DNA of 45,496 bases from Dysgonomonas sp. Marseille-P4361 (lineage in GTDB: Bacteria; Bacteroidota; Bacteroidia; Bacteroidales; Dysgonomonadaceae): contig NZ_OPYL01000011.1 in NCBI RefSeq assembly GCF_900343125.1, positions 1 to 45,496 on the forward strand, written 5' to 3'. Shown piece after piece: positions 22,940 to 31,012 of this stretch; positions within the stretch are counted from its first letter, which is position 1, and each line of letters opens with the position of its first letter. The position numbers and the translations under genes were made by a program. A model generated the notes under the pieces. The model saw only the letters and a list, made by a program, of their open reading frames with translations. It searched no databases and was not told the origin of the DNA.

Positions 22940-24154
22940 TCAGTCTTTTTTGCAACGAACAGGTAAATAACCTGCATTATCAGTATCTCTCGCTTCCACT
23001 CGTCTATTTATTGTAACCAGATTCTCTGTGTTAGTAATATAAACAGTCACCTGACCACCAATTTGAGTTGGTGAAGCTGTTGTTGTTGCAAACGCCAAAG
23101 AGTTGGTCGCATATTGAGCTGCTCTCCCATAACTTCCAGCCTTTCCATTATATACTAACCCTGACAGCGAAAGGGCAAAGCCCCCTTCATAAACACTTTT
23201 CCCCGTAGCCGGATTTACACCTGATGCACTAGCAGGTAAGCATGGAGATAGCATAGCATATCCATGCTTACCCCTTTTGTTTATATATTCTCCGTTCAGC
23301 GGATCATTTGGATCGAGAGCAGGATTGGGTTCCGACATTATTGTTTCAGATGAATACTTCCCTGAATTTGCTATTATTTCTTTTTCCAATTCTATCCATT
23401 CAGCAATAGTAGGCAAATGCCATCCTTGCGGGCAAATGCCTTGATGGTGTATTCCTTCTTTATGCCTACTTTTTTCTATTTCATTTAGCAATTCACCTGC
23501 CTCAGCCCGAGTATTAGGTCGTTTGTTAGTGGCTCCATTCCAGTCGTACAACAAACCTACCGAAATGTTAGCATCCAGATTCGCTTGATTTAGTCCGGGA
23601 TATACATAAGCAAACTTAGTAGAATGACCGGCTGTAGTACCTTCGTTGTTCAAAGGGGTTCCTCCCAAGTTATCAGCCAGCTTAGTTGCTCTCAGATCGT
23701 CTATCATCCAGGTTCCGGCATTACCAAATTGACGTGCCCTAAATTCGTTCCCATCCTGATCTTTATGCAATGACACTTCGGGTGCGTACAAGGGTGTAAA
23801 CGAGATCCATTCTCCTCCATCCCATACATGTACTCCTTTTAGTATAGGAATAGGTAGCAAACATGGGTCACCATGTACATTATACACGGTTAGCCCAGAG
23901 TGAGATAGTTTTTCGTCCGAATCGGTAATTTCGTCAGCGGTTCCCATTTTCAATTTTTTCATGTCCTTCAATTCAACGCGAGGCAATAACAGTCCTTTGG
24001 TAGAATTGGCTTCACCATCAGTTATCTTTTCAATATTTTTCAATTGAAGCATAGAACCTTCAACAGATTTTTCGTCTATACCAATTGTTACCTGTGCAGA
24101 AAGAGAGGTATAGATTAACGATGTAAAAATGAATAAGATCTTTAAATTTCTCAT
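22940..24154 (-). CDS. secreted FISUMP-domain protein 1
   Basis: This 404-residue protein has a signal peptide (ending SLSAQ) followed by VTIGIDEKSVEGSMLQLK. That is the usual mature N-terminus of Bacteroidales proteins ending in a 'Fibrobacter succinogenes major paralogous' (FISUMP) domain. The domain is seen in GICPQGWHLPTIAEWIELEK and the end GYLPVRCKKD. The middle has the typical QFGNAGTWMIDDLR text. It is a paralogue of 43775-45022. The members are secreted or outer-membrane proteins of unknown role. It has its own promoter (24189-24196) and terminator. Confidence 0.75.
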   Translation of the reverse strand: MRNLKILFIFTSLIYTSLSAQVTIGIDEKSVEGSMLQLKNIEKITDGEANSTKGLLLPRVELKDMKKLKMGTADEITDSDEKLSHSGLTVYNVHGDPCLLPIPILKGVHVWDGGEWISFTPLYAPEVSLHKDQDGNEFRARQFGNAGTWMIDDLRATKLADNLGGTPLNNEGTTAGHSTKFAYVYPGLNQANLDANISVGLLYDWNGATNKRPNTRAEAGELLNEIEKSRHKEGIHHQGICPQGWHLPTIAEWIELEKEIIANSGKYSSETIMSEPNPALDPNDPLNGEYINKRGKHGYAMLSPCLPASASGVNPATGKSVYEGGFALSLSGLVYNGKAGSYGRAAQYATNSLAFATTTASPTQIGGQVTVYITNTENLVTINRRVEARDTDNAGYLPVRCKKD

Positions 24155-24188
24155 AATAATGTTGTGTATATGTGTATTTGTGCTTCTG

Positions 24189-24196
24189 CAAATATA
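24189..24196 (-). promoter_or_regulatory. -7 promoter box of FISUMP gene 1
   Basis: TATATTTG on the minus strand fits TAnnTTTG, 34 bp before ATG 24154. Confidence 0.5.
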
Positions 24197-24252
24197 CTTT
24201 AATTTAATATATCTAGTACTTTTTTTATAAAAATCAGAGAATTACCTTATAA

Positions 24253-24378
24253 TTATTCCCGATTAAGAAGGGGGGAAACAGCCTTACGCTCAGTTCTACT
24301 CTCTTCCCCACGCTCGATGGCTGGCTTGGCTATATACTGAGCATGACGCTCGGCGATACGCTCGTTGATACCATACAT
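24253..24378 (-). CDS. possible 41-residue small protein or gene fragment
   Basis: A short frame (ATG 24378, TAA 24253) encodes a charged peptide beginning MYGINERIAERHAQYIAK with many Arg and Glu. It is richer in G and C than the AT-rich DNA around it, which suggests former or present coding. It lies between the FISUMP promoter and the chaperone gene, on the opposite strand from the chaperone. I do not recognise it; a fragment of a phage gene is one possibility. Confidence 0.25.
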   Translation of the reverse strand: MYGINERIAERHAQYIAKPAIERGEESRTERKAVSPLLNRE

Positions 24379-24487
24379 AAAACAAGACTAAACTATACTA
24401 AACAAAAAAAGAAAATATATAAAAGAAAAAAAGTTGATGATCGGAAAGGGAAAGGATTTTTTTAGGAAGAGAAGAAAAGCTGTCAAC

Positions 24488-24510
24488 TTTTCTGCGCGGA
24501 ATTATCTATT
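24488..24510 (+). promoter_or_regulatory. shared phage-gene upstream element, chaperone copy
   Basis: TTTTCTGC, then GCGGA, then ATTATCTATT, ending 34 bp before ATG 24545. In spacing and in the TTTCTGC box it is closest to the tape-measure copy. Confidence 0.5.
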
Positions 24511-24544
24511 AGCAGACTCATCTGAAAAAACGTTAGCAAAAAAA

Positions 24545-25237
24545 ATGATTACAATCGAATTTGACAACAACAAACAGCAAGTGCTTTCGGGCTGGAACGA
24601 CATCACACTGGGCGACTACGAAAAGTGGCACATGACCAAACCTCAGAGCAAAAGCGACTATGTGCACTATGTTGCCGATGTGTGCAAGCTGGATGCTGAC
24701 TTGCTGTTGAACTCCCCTACCCAATTGTTTACAGTGATTACGGAAGCCATCGGCTTTGTCTTCGATACGGAATTTGAGCCTGAGGGCATGGTCGAGATTG
24801 AGGGCAGAAAATATTTCGTGCCGCTGTCCGAGAAACTGACCTTGGGCGAATGGGTAGATGTGGAAGCGGTGATGGAGGGCGACGATAAGAACAAGCTGTC
24901 GGAACTGCTAGCCATCCTCTGCCGACCTGCGGGAGAGGATTACAACACGGAGCTTACAGCGGAGCGAAAGGAACTGTTTATGGCTCAGTCGTGGGAAAAG
25001 ATGCTGCCGCTGATCAGTTTTTTTTTGTTCAAAAAGAAAAGATCCGACGAGATTTTGAACCACTTTTTGACGGTCAGGGATCAAGCCGCCCAATTTCTAG
25101 AGGATACAAAAGCTTTTGCAGCAAGTGGGGATGGTATAAAACGATTGCCGATCTGGCAGAGGATAAGATATACTTATTTGATCAGATCACTCGAAAAACA
25201 GTTGTCGAAGTGTTCGGATTTCTCCTCTATAGGATAG
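24545..25237 (+). CDS. phage tail assembly chaperone, zero-frame product
   Basis: The start at ATG 24545 (MITIEFDNNKQQVLSGWNDI) is preferred over the far upstream ATG 24434, whose leader is Lys/Arg-rich and contains the shared TTATCTAT element. The 230-residue product is helical, with LGDYEKWHMTK, a FVPLSEKLTLGEWVDVEAVM segment and LLAILCRPAGEDY, a style I associate with the small proteins encoded just before tape-measure genes in Bacteroidetes prophages. From 25018 onward a second frame is also open, so this is probably the short product of a frameshift pair as in lambda gpG/gpGT. Such proteins bind the tape measure during tail building. It is isolated; the tape measure is 16 kb away. Confidence 0.55.
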   Translation: MITIEFDNNKQQVLSGWNDITLGDYEKWHMTKPQSKSDYVHYVADVCKLDADLLLNSPTQLFTVITEAIGFVFDTEFEPEGMVEIEGRKYFVPLSEKLTLGEWVDVEAVMEGDDKNKLSELLAILCRPAGEDYNTELTAERKELFMAQSWEKMLPLISFFLFKKKRSDEILNHFLTVRDQAAQFLEDTKAFAASGDGIKRLPIWQRIRYTYLIRSLEKQLSKCSDFSSIG

Positions 25238-25293
25238 ACAAATCGCGTGCCGAAGAGGTGCAATACAAGTTTGAACAACAGATAAAACGATAG
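24545..25293 (+). CDS. predicted -1 frameshift product of the tail chaperone (gpGT-like)
   Basis: A canonical slippery heptamer TTTTTTG in zero frame (T TTT TTG, 25021-25027, inside a T9 run) would shift ribosomes to the -1 frame, which stays open to 25293. The -1 extension ends with KWGWYKTIADLAEDKIYLFD and LLYRIDKSRAEEVQYKFE, resembling the gpT-like part of tail chaperones. The fused product would be about 249 residues. A terminator follows at once, so both frames fit the transcript. The exact shift point is inferred, and a plain frameshift mutation cannot be excluded. Confidence 0.5.
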
Positions 25294-25307
25294 CACGATA
25301 AAGAGCG

Positions 25308-25343
25308 AAAAAGACTGATTCTTAGCTTTAGAACCAGTCTTTT
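25308..25343 (+). terminator. terminator after tail chaperone
   Basis: AAAAAGACTG and CAGTCTTTT pair around a 17-nt loop and are followed by T-rich DNA on the plus strand, 15 bp after the -1 frame stop. Confidence 0.75.
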
Positions 25344-25508
25344 CTGTGTAAAATTATGCGCTTCGATTGGAAAAGTATATTTATCCTATCGTAGGTAAAT
25401 GAGTCTAATTCTATTATTGTTTTTATAACGCGTCAAACAGTTTAATTGTTCATCAATCAGTCATTTTCTTACAAAACGCCTCCTGTATTGTCATAAACAC
25501 TACTTTTT

Positions 25509-25580
25509 TTATTCTTCTTTTACGAAAAAGTATTCACCACATATTCTTTTGATAATCGGATCATTACCTTGCAGTAGCAT
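25509..25580 (-). pseudogene. remnant 3' end of a lipocalin-like lipoprotein gene
   Basis: The minus strand encodes 23 residues ending ICGEYFFVKEE and a stop. This matches the end of the intact gene at 26433-26912 (KCGVNIFFVKEE) in protein and in DNA. It begins directly at the stop codon of the HEAT-type gene, so the upstream part of the old gene was replaced or deleted. Confidence 0.7.
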
Positions 25581-26303
25581 TTATAATTCATGATATAGCT
25601 TTCTGAAAAATCGTTCTACTTTTAACTTTGCACTCTCTATTTTTTCTATATCAACACTGTCAATAGCATACTGAGGTAAGCCAAATTTTTTACCTGTCAA
25701 TTCTTTGACTACATCAATCATGCTACCTAAAGCAAAATAATCCTTTTCTTGCTTTATAGATTGGTATAGGTGTGGCAAGGCTTTTGCTACAAGTTCTTCA
25801 CTTTTAGTTCTAAACCACATTTGCATAAAAGATGTTGCCGCCCATGTTCTGCATTTTTCGTTTGAGTCATTCATCAACCTATCGGCAAGTAGTAGAACAT
25901 CTTCCATCACTCCTATCCAGCCCAAAACAATAATTGCTCTTTCTCGCGTGTAGCCATCAGAAGAAAGGGCAAGCTTTCTAACATAATCAATTACTTTATC
26001 TTTGCCCGGTCTGTTTCTTCTATCGTTTAATTTACCTAGCATGAAAATTATTTCACCATGAAAATCAACATCTTCATCGTTGTCCAACTTGGAAAGTAGA
26101 AATGCTTGCCCTGCTTCGTGATGCTCATCGAAACGAGAACGCAAATTTCTCCTAAATTCTTCATGTAGGGTTTTATCTTTCAATAACGAATAATGGTATT
26201 CTACATAGGGACTTTTCATGATTTCCCAAACAAACGGCAATTGTTCTTCTTTGCTTTCCCTTGCCTTTTCGAGCCACTTTTCAAATTCTTTTAAGTCTTT
26301 CAT
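25581..26303 (-). CDS. HEAT-repeat-like soluble protein
   Basis: This 240-residue protein has no signal peptide. It is all-helical, with HEAT-type repeats visible in IIFMLGKLNDRR, YTRERAIIVLGWIGVMEDVL and CRTWAATSFMQMWFR. Such small HEAT proteins serve as binding scaffolds, and in some polymorphic-toxin loci as immunity proteins. No toxin is visible here. It abuts a remnant of a lipocalin-like gene, so it seems to have arrived by a local rearrangement. The function is unknown. Confidence 0.55.
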   Translation of the reverse strand: MKDLKEFEKWLEKARESKEEQLPFVWEIMKSPYVEYHYSLLKDKTLHEEFRRNLRSRFDEHHEAGQAFLLSKLDNDEDVDFHGEIIFMLGKLNDRRNRPGKDKVIDYVRKLALSSDGYTRERAIIVLGWIGVMEDVLLLADRLMNDSNEKCRTWAATSFMQMWFRTKSEELVAKALPHLYQSIKQEKDYFALGSMIDVVKELTGKKFGLPQYAIDSVDIEKIESAKLKVERFFRKLYHEL

Positions 26304-26432
26304 CCAATTTGTCGTTTATAGTTATCATCATTGCAAGATAAATTCACATCCATCACATTGTGGTTCAAGCCTTTTTAGATACAATTAAAGAACTGTCTGA
26401 GATCTCATTATTTAATAGCTTATCTTTTTAGT

Positions 26433-26912
26433 TCATTCTTCTTTTACGAAAAAGATATTCACCCCACACTTATCTACTTTGACATTATCGGGAATCTGAA
26501 AGGCTGATTTCATCAGTTCATATAGATTTTTAGGGAAATTGTAAGAAAAAACCAACGTGTCTTCAACAATTCGAAAATCGACAAAATCCGAATCTTTTTC
26601 TCCCTCAAAGCTCAGTTTAGTTCCATCAACAAAATAATTACCGAGTTTACCATCAATATTTACTACCCCATTCTCTCGAAATTCTATGATAGAAAATTTT
26701 TCACTCATAACGGTCATTAGTTCTGTATTACCGCGCAGACTGGTTACTATTTTCTCTCTGATTGCATTATCCGATGCAGCAACATCTGTGTCAACCTTAG
26801 TGAATCGCCACTTACCAAGGATCTCGTTCTCCGTCTTGATTTTATTACCAGAGCAAGACATCAGCAACATGGTTAGAATAATGGTTGGAAGATAGAAGAT
26901 GGCCTGTTTCAT
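26433..26912 (-). CDS. lipocalin-like lipoprotein A
   Basis: This 159-residue lipoprotein has a signal ending LLMSC (Cys20). The text ILGKWRFTKVDTDV, FSIIEFRENGVVNIDGK, YFVDGTKLSF and FRIVEDTLVFSY follows the lipocalin-like pattern of small Bacteroidetes lipoproteins ('GkW...l.F..dG......g.Y.v.g..l.........i..dtL'). It belongs to the same family as the four genes at 33480-35604. It is monocistronic. These proteins probably sit in the outer membrane and bind a hydrophobic ligand or a partner protein; nothing more specific is visible. Confidence 0.7.
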   Translation of the reverse strand: MKQAIFYLPTIILTMLLMSCSGNKIKTENEILGKWRFTKVDTDVAASDNAIREKIVTSLRGNTELMTVMSEKFSIIEFRENGVVNIDGKLGNYFVDGTKLSFEGEKDSDFVDFRIVEDTLVFSYNFPKNLYELMKSAFQIPDNVKVDKCGVNIFFVKEE

Positions 26913-26978
26913 AACATTGTGTTTTATAAAGTTTGATGAACAAATATACAGTATTAAGCTGTAAAAGAAGTCGATAAT

Positions 26979-28325
26979 CTAGAAAAAAGAAACCAGTTTA
27001 AGTCCAAATGTAAGAGAACTTATTGGCAGGCGATCGTCGTCCAGTTGCTTATCGTCTATTTCTTCATAATATTTTGATATCGTATATTTAGCTTTCGGGT
27101 TGGCATATTTATAGTCGGCAAACAGAGACAAGCCCAGCGTTGGGGCTACCATACCCGTCAACGAAACGCCACCGCCTACAACCCACGATGTGCCTACACT
27201 ATATTCCAAAAATGGAACATCAATCTCTGAAACAACACCATTCTCCTCTCTGTCGGCAACGAAGTCAATATTTCCTCCTACTCCCGTACCGATACCCGTA
27301 AGCACTTTTCCCTGCAAAAGGAATTTAGAACTCAAGGTCTTGGTATAATAACCGCCAACAAGCATAGAAGTGAAGCCTAAAGACTGTACATCGAGCTGCT
27401 GATTGCTAATGTTGGGAGGAAGCTCGTCCCACTCGAAAAGATCGATAGCCTCTCGTTCGAAAGGGATATGCATAAAACCAATTTCGCCACCTATCCCCCA
27501 TTTCTGATTGAAATAGTAAGCACCTTCCAAGGCTCCTTCGAGCCCTAGTTTCCCGAACGACTTAAAATCGTCGAGGTAGAAAGCCTGCCCTATTCTCACC
27601 GAGAGGAAAGAAGGTGTTTCCATCTGCTCCCTGATGTCGAAAGGTGTGAAAAAATCACCTTTATTTTTGTAGAAACTATCTATTATCAGGTAGCTCAATT
27701 CGGTAGACAGGATGCCGATGCCTGCTCCGGCAAGAATGTCGGAAAGCCAGTGGCGGTTGTTGAGGCTTCGGCTGACACCTGTATAGGTAGCCATAGAATA
27801 ACCCAAGACACTGTACAGGGGATTGATATGCCCATACTCCTTGTGCATAAAGGTGGCATTCATAAAGGCTGTTGCCGTATGTCCCGAGGGGAAAGAGTTT
27901 TTTGACGAGCCATCGGGGCGCATTACTTTGGTAGTGTATTTCAGTCCGTTGACCAATCCTCCCATTACCAGCATACCTCCGCCCCAGTTGACAACCGAGC
28001 GTCCCAGCTTGTTGCGCCCTTTTACTCCTGCAGCTTTCAGTGCAAAAACTGTAGCTGCGGGTGCATATTGGGTATAATTATCGAGCGTACTACGAAAGTC
28101 GGGAGTGTAACGGTTGCGAATGGTACGCACATCGTTGCTTGCTTCCCACGAAGCCAACGAAAGACCGACAAGTACGGCGGGAGCAATGGTATGTTTCCAG
28201 AATGGGTCTTTCTTCTCGAATCGGTATTGGCTCGAATCGGTTATCAATGGCGGATAGAGGTTCTGCCCCTTGATAACACCGAACGAAAGCAATATGAATA
28301 AAACAAATAGAAAATACTTCTTCAT
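26979..28325 (-). CDS. PAP2-family phosphatase fused to an outer-membrane-type barrel
   Basis: This 448-residue protein has a signal-like N-terminus (residues 1-20). The acid-phosphatase signature is complete: KVMRPD (133-138), PSGH (146-149) and SRSLNNRHWLSD (185-196). From about residue 225 the sequence changes to beta-strand repeats ending LTFGLKLVSFF, typical of an 8- to 12-strand outer-membrane barrel. PAP2 enzymes dephosphorylate lipids such as undecaprenyl pyrophosphate, phosphatidylglycerol phosphate or lipid A. The fused barrel suggests action at the outer membrane, for instance on lipid A, which is inference. Confidence 0.8.
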   Translation of the reverse strand: MKKYFLFVLFILLSFGVIKGQNLYPPLITDSSQYRFEKKDPFWKHTIAPAVLVGLSLASWEASNDVRTIRNRYTPDFRSTLDNYTQYAPAATVFALKAAGVKGRNKLGRSVVNWGGGMLVMGGLVNGLKYTTKVMRPDGSSKNSFPSGHTATAFMNATFMHKEYGHINPLYSVLGYSMATYTGVSRSLNNRHWLSDILAGAGIGILSTELSYLIIDSFYKNKGDFFTPFDIREQMETPSFLSVRIGQAFYLDDFKSFGKLGLEGALEGAYYFNQKWGIGGEIGFMHIPFEREAIDLFEWDELPPNISNQQLDVQSLGFTSMLVGGYYTKTLSSKFLLQGKVLTGIGTGVGGNIDFVADREENGVVSEIDVPFLEYSVGTSWVVGGGVSLTGMVAPTLGLSLFADYKYANPKAKYTISKYYEEIDDKQLDDDRLPISSLTFGLKLVSFF

Positions 28326-28400
28326 TATTGTGCGCAGCTAATGTGTTAATAAAAGTAAAATACACTTCAAAAGTAAGTATCTTAAGCTGTATATCCAAAC

Positions 28401-28433
28401 AAAAAAGAGACATCTGTTCTGGATGCCTCTTTT
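28401..28433 (-). terminator. terminator of NHL-type lipoprotein gene
   Basis: AAAAGAGACATC and GATGCCTCTTTT pair with one mismatch, with a T run on the minus strand, 46 bp beyond the stop at 28479. Confidence 0.75.
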
Positions 28434-28478
28434 CATTTATCTTAAACTTTTATTGGAGTATTTTTTCTCCGGTCAAGA

Positions 28479-29765
28479 TCATTCTTCAAGAATTAGCACA
28501 TTAAATACGTAGCTTCCCGATCCTTCATACTCTAACATGAAGATTGCACCGTTTTCTGCTACTGCTATGTTTGGAGAACTTAAGCTAAACGATACATCGC
28601 TACCATAGGAAGATATAACGTTATATTTTTCGATCGTTTCGTCGTTAATATTAATTATGCTGATTGTTCTTGGTTCTTCAGAGTCTATAACATAAATCTT
28701 ATCGTTATGATCTACTGTCATAGCTACAATGTTTTGGAATGGAAATTTGCTCAAAGTAGAAACTTCTCCTTGAGGCGACACTTTGCGTATCCCGTTCTTT
28801 TGTGCAACGTAAAGATTGTCTTTGCTATCTCTGGACATTCCTACTATGTTTTCAAATCTTGCATTGGTCAAAGAACCATCTTTGCTCCCGCTTTCGCTCG
28901 CCGATCCTGCCCATACAGCAGCTTCGCTGACTTCAGACATTTTTTGAATACAGTTAGGAGTGTTGTTTGAGATAACAAAAAGGTTATTATCCTTATCTTG
29001 TTCTATATGGGTTATTAGCCCAATAGGTTGCTGCACATAAGTTGCTCCGGCAATGCGAGTCATACCTTCGGTTTCTTGAACAAGCAAACATCCTACTCTG
29101 GAGTATGGCATAGCAAAATAAGTAATGCCATCTCGGCTACTCACCCCCAATGCACTATATTCTCCTATAGGCGAAAGGGGTTCTTTATCCTCCAGTTTGA
29201 AATTCAGCACAGTCCATGTTTTCTCTATTTCAGGATTTCCTTCGGCATCGAATCCTTTAAACTCGAGGGTATGTTTTTTCTTAACGAACGTTTCTCCTTC
29301 GTTAAGAGTCATTACCTGATTAGTTCCCGGCAGAGCCACCAGTTTTTGGTTCAGATTTCCATTTCTAATCCTTGTCATATAATAAACATAGCTTTTGCTT
29401 ATTATAATTTTAGGACCAACAGCCAATATTTCATTCTTTTCGTTGCGGATAGAAATATTTTCTCCCGATTTCAGATTAAGACCTTTAGGCAGAGCAAATC
29501 GAAGTTCGTATCTTGATGCTCCATCACTATAAAAGGTATAATTATCTTCAGGCAATTCGACCTCTCCTATGTAAATTGAAAAATTGTTAGTGTTTTGTTC
29601 TGATTCGATAAAAAGACTAATCTCCTGACCGGTAGTAGTTGTTACATCTTCGGTAGAGATAAATTTAATTTTGTTTTCGTCTTTCTCTTCATCATCGCTG
29701 CTACATGCGGTGAATAGGCACAACGCCATCAAAGTGCTTAAAAAGAGTAAACTGAATTTTTTCAT
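28479..29765 (-). CDS. lipoprotein with NHL-type beta-propeller repeats
   Basis: This 428-residue lipoprotein has a signal ending FTAC (Cys21). An IPT/TIG-like N-terminal part (about 35-125) is followed by repeats of the form 'DxxxNLYVxxxNGIRKVSPQGEVSTL', seen from about residue 240 to the end (DKDNNLFVISN, DSKDNLYVAQKNGIRK, DHNDKIYVIDS). These form an NHL/SMP-30-like propeller common in Bacteroidetes surface glycan-binding lipoproteins. Its signal peptide is nearly the same as that of the unrelated lipoprotein at 33480-33950. Ligand unknown. Confidence 0.7.
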   Translation of the reverse strand: MKKFSLLFLSTLMALCLFTACSSDDEEKDENKIKFISTEDVTTTTGQEISLFIESEQNTNNFSIYIGEVELPEDNYTFYSDGASRYELRFALPKGLNLKSGENISIRNEKNEILAVGPKIIISKSYVYYMTRIRNGNLNQKLVALPGTNQVMTLNEGETFVKKKHTLEFKGFDAEGNPEIEKTWTVLNFKLEDKEPLSPIGEYSALGVSSRDGITYFAMPYSRVGCLLVQETEGMTRIAGATYVQQPIGLITHIEQDKDNNLFVISNNTPNCIQKMSEVSEAAVWAGSASESGSKDGSLTNARFENIVGMSRDSKDNLYVAQKNGIRKVSPQGEVSTLSKFPFQNIVAMTVDHNDKIYVIDSEEPRTISIININDETIEKYNVISSYGSDVSFSLSSPNIAVAENGAIFMLEYEGSGSYVFNVLILEE

Positions 29766-29894
29766 AATTTTTCCTGTAATAATGTAAAAGGTTTATAATG
29801 TGTTTATTCTCAAAAATTAGTGTGACAAAACTAAGGCTAATTATCCCATTTAACAAATTAATATTCATTCATTTTAAAGTATAATAATAATTTA

Positions 29895-29902
29895 TACCTT
29901 CG
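29895..29902 (+). promoter_or_regulatory. -7-like promoter box before membrane protein
   Basis: TACCTTCG, one base from TAnnTTTG, lies 28 bp before ATG 29931. Confidence 0.35.
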
Positions 29903-29930
29903 TAGCTATCTTAAATAAAACTACACACAT

Positions 29931-30887
29931 ATGAAAAGAATTTTTAGCAAACGCTTTTGGAAGTATTTTATCATTATTTTTCTCGTTACAGCTTTAGCTA
30001 ATTTTGCCTATATACTGACTACATATAGCCCCGATTTTTACCCTCTGTCGATGGATCAGGGACTGCACTTTGCTCTGTTGGGAGCCTTGCTGGCTTTACC
30101 ATCGGCGCTGTGTATGGCGACATCGGTAGCTGTTTTTGCAGCATTCCGTTCTACAAACTTTAGCGGAATAGCCGATTTTGTCAAAACTTTTGCCCTGACG
30201 GCGGGGTGCTTCCTTCTGTTTGCGGGAGGTATCTACGTTTACAATTCTACCTTGCGCCCTACCCTCAACCTTAAGTCTGCCAACTTGTATTGGCAAATGA
30301 AAACAGGTAGTTTCTACCCAGAGCCTATTGAGGATGGCGATTCTTATGGATTTAGCAATCCCGATTTTAAGAATACGATGCCATCTACTTTTTCATATCA
30401 GAAGCTGCATTTCAAGATAGACTCGCTGAGCGATGCTCAAAAAGGGCATATACAGGAATCGAACAAATTGCTAAATCAATTGCCTAAAGACTTGGCTGAC
30501 GAAGCCTACGAGAGTTATAATCTGGAACAGCTGGGTGTAGAGTACGGACATGCTACGACGACAGAGCTTAGCCCCGATTCGGTCTTCTATATTCAGCGAT
30601 ATACACTCTACGAGGAGGCTCAATTGTTGGCAAATACGTATGCCGATCTGGCTCAGTACTGGGTCGAAAATTATAAGCGTTGGGTTGATCCGGTATCATT
30701 GTTTATCACCTTCTTCATTTTTGCACTGGCAGGTTACTGCTCTCGCAACAAGTCGGTGAATAAGATTTTCGGCATTCTGGCTATCATCATAGTTGCCTTG
30801 GCTATGCTTCTATCAGTCACGCGATATACCGAGTCGGTGGTGCTGGACATGAAAAGACAAGCAAGGGAATACGGCAGTCGATATTAA
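29931..30887 (+). CDS. integral membrane protein with large periplasmic domain
   Basis: This 318-residue protein has three membrane segments in the first 120 residues (FIIIFLVTALANFAYIL; ALLGALLALPSALCMATSVA; TFALTAGCFLLFAGGIYVY). A soluble part of about 130 residues follows, then two C-terminal membrane segments (VSLFITFFIFALAGYC, FGILAIIIVALAMLL). This '3 + soluble domain + 2-3' layout recalls LptF/LptG-type permeases, but key sequence is lacking and I do not assign that. The soluble part is helical with acidic stretches. Confidence 0.55.
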   Translation: MKRIFSKRFWKYFIIIFLVTALANFAYILTTYSPDFYPLSMDQGLHFALLGALLALPSALCMATSVAVFAAFRSTNFSGIADFVKTFALTAGCFLLFAGGIYVYNSTLRPTLNLKSANLYWQMKTGSFYPEPIEDGDSYGFSNPDFKNTMPSTFSYQKLHFKIDSLSDAQKGHIQESNKLLNQLPKDLADEAYESYNLEQLGVEYGHATTTELSPDSVFYIQRYTLYEEAQLLANTYADLAQYWVENYKRWVDPVSLFITFFIFALAGYCSRNKSVNKIFGILAIIIVALAMLLSVTRYTESVVLDMKRQAREYGSRY

Positions 30888-30963
30888 CGGAATACAAATC
30901 AGGAAATCAAAGCATTGCATACAATTTATATGCAGATACTATTTTGTATATAAATAATTCACC

Positions 30964-30971
30964 TATCTTTG
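30964..30971 (+). promoter_or_regulatory. -7 promoter box of Gly/Asp-rich lipoprotein
   Basis: TATCTTTG fits TAnnTTTG and lies 41 bp before ATG 31013; this favours the later start for the gene. Confidence 0.45.
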
Positions 30972-31012
30972 TTTTGTACACTATTTTACACAATAAACTA
31001 AAACACACAGTG

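Noticed and set aside
25581-26303. Immunity protein of a toxin system
   Set aside because: HEAT-like repeats alone do not show this, and no toxin gene is next to it.
29931-30887. LptF/LptG permease
   Set aside because: Only the general membrane layout is similar; no family motif could be recognised.
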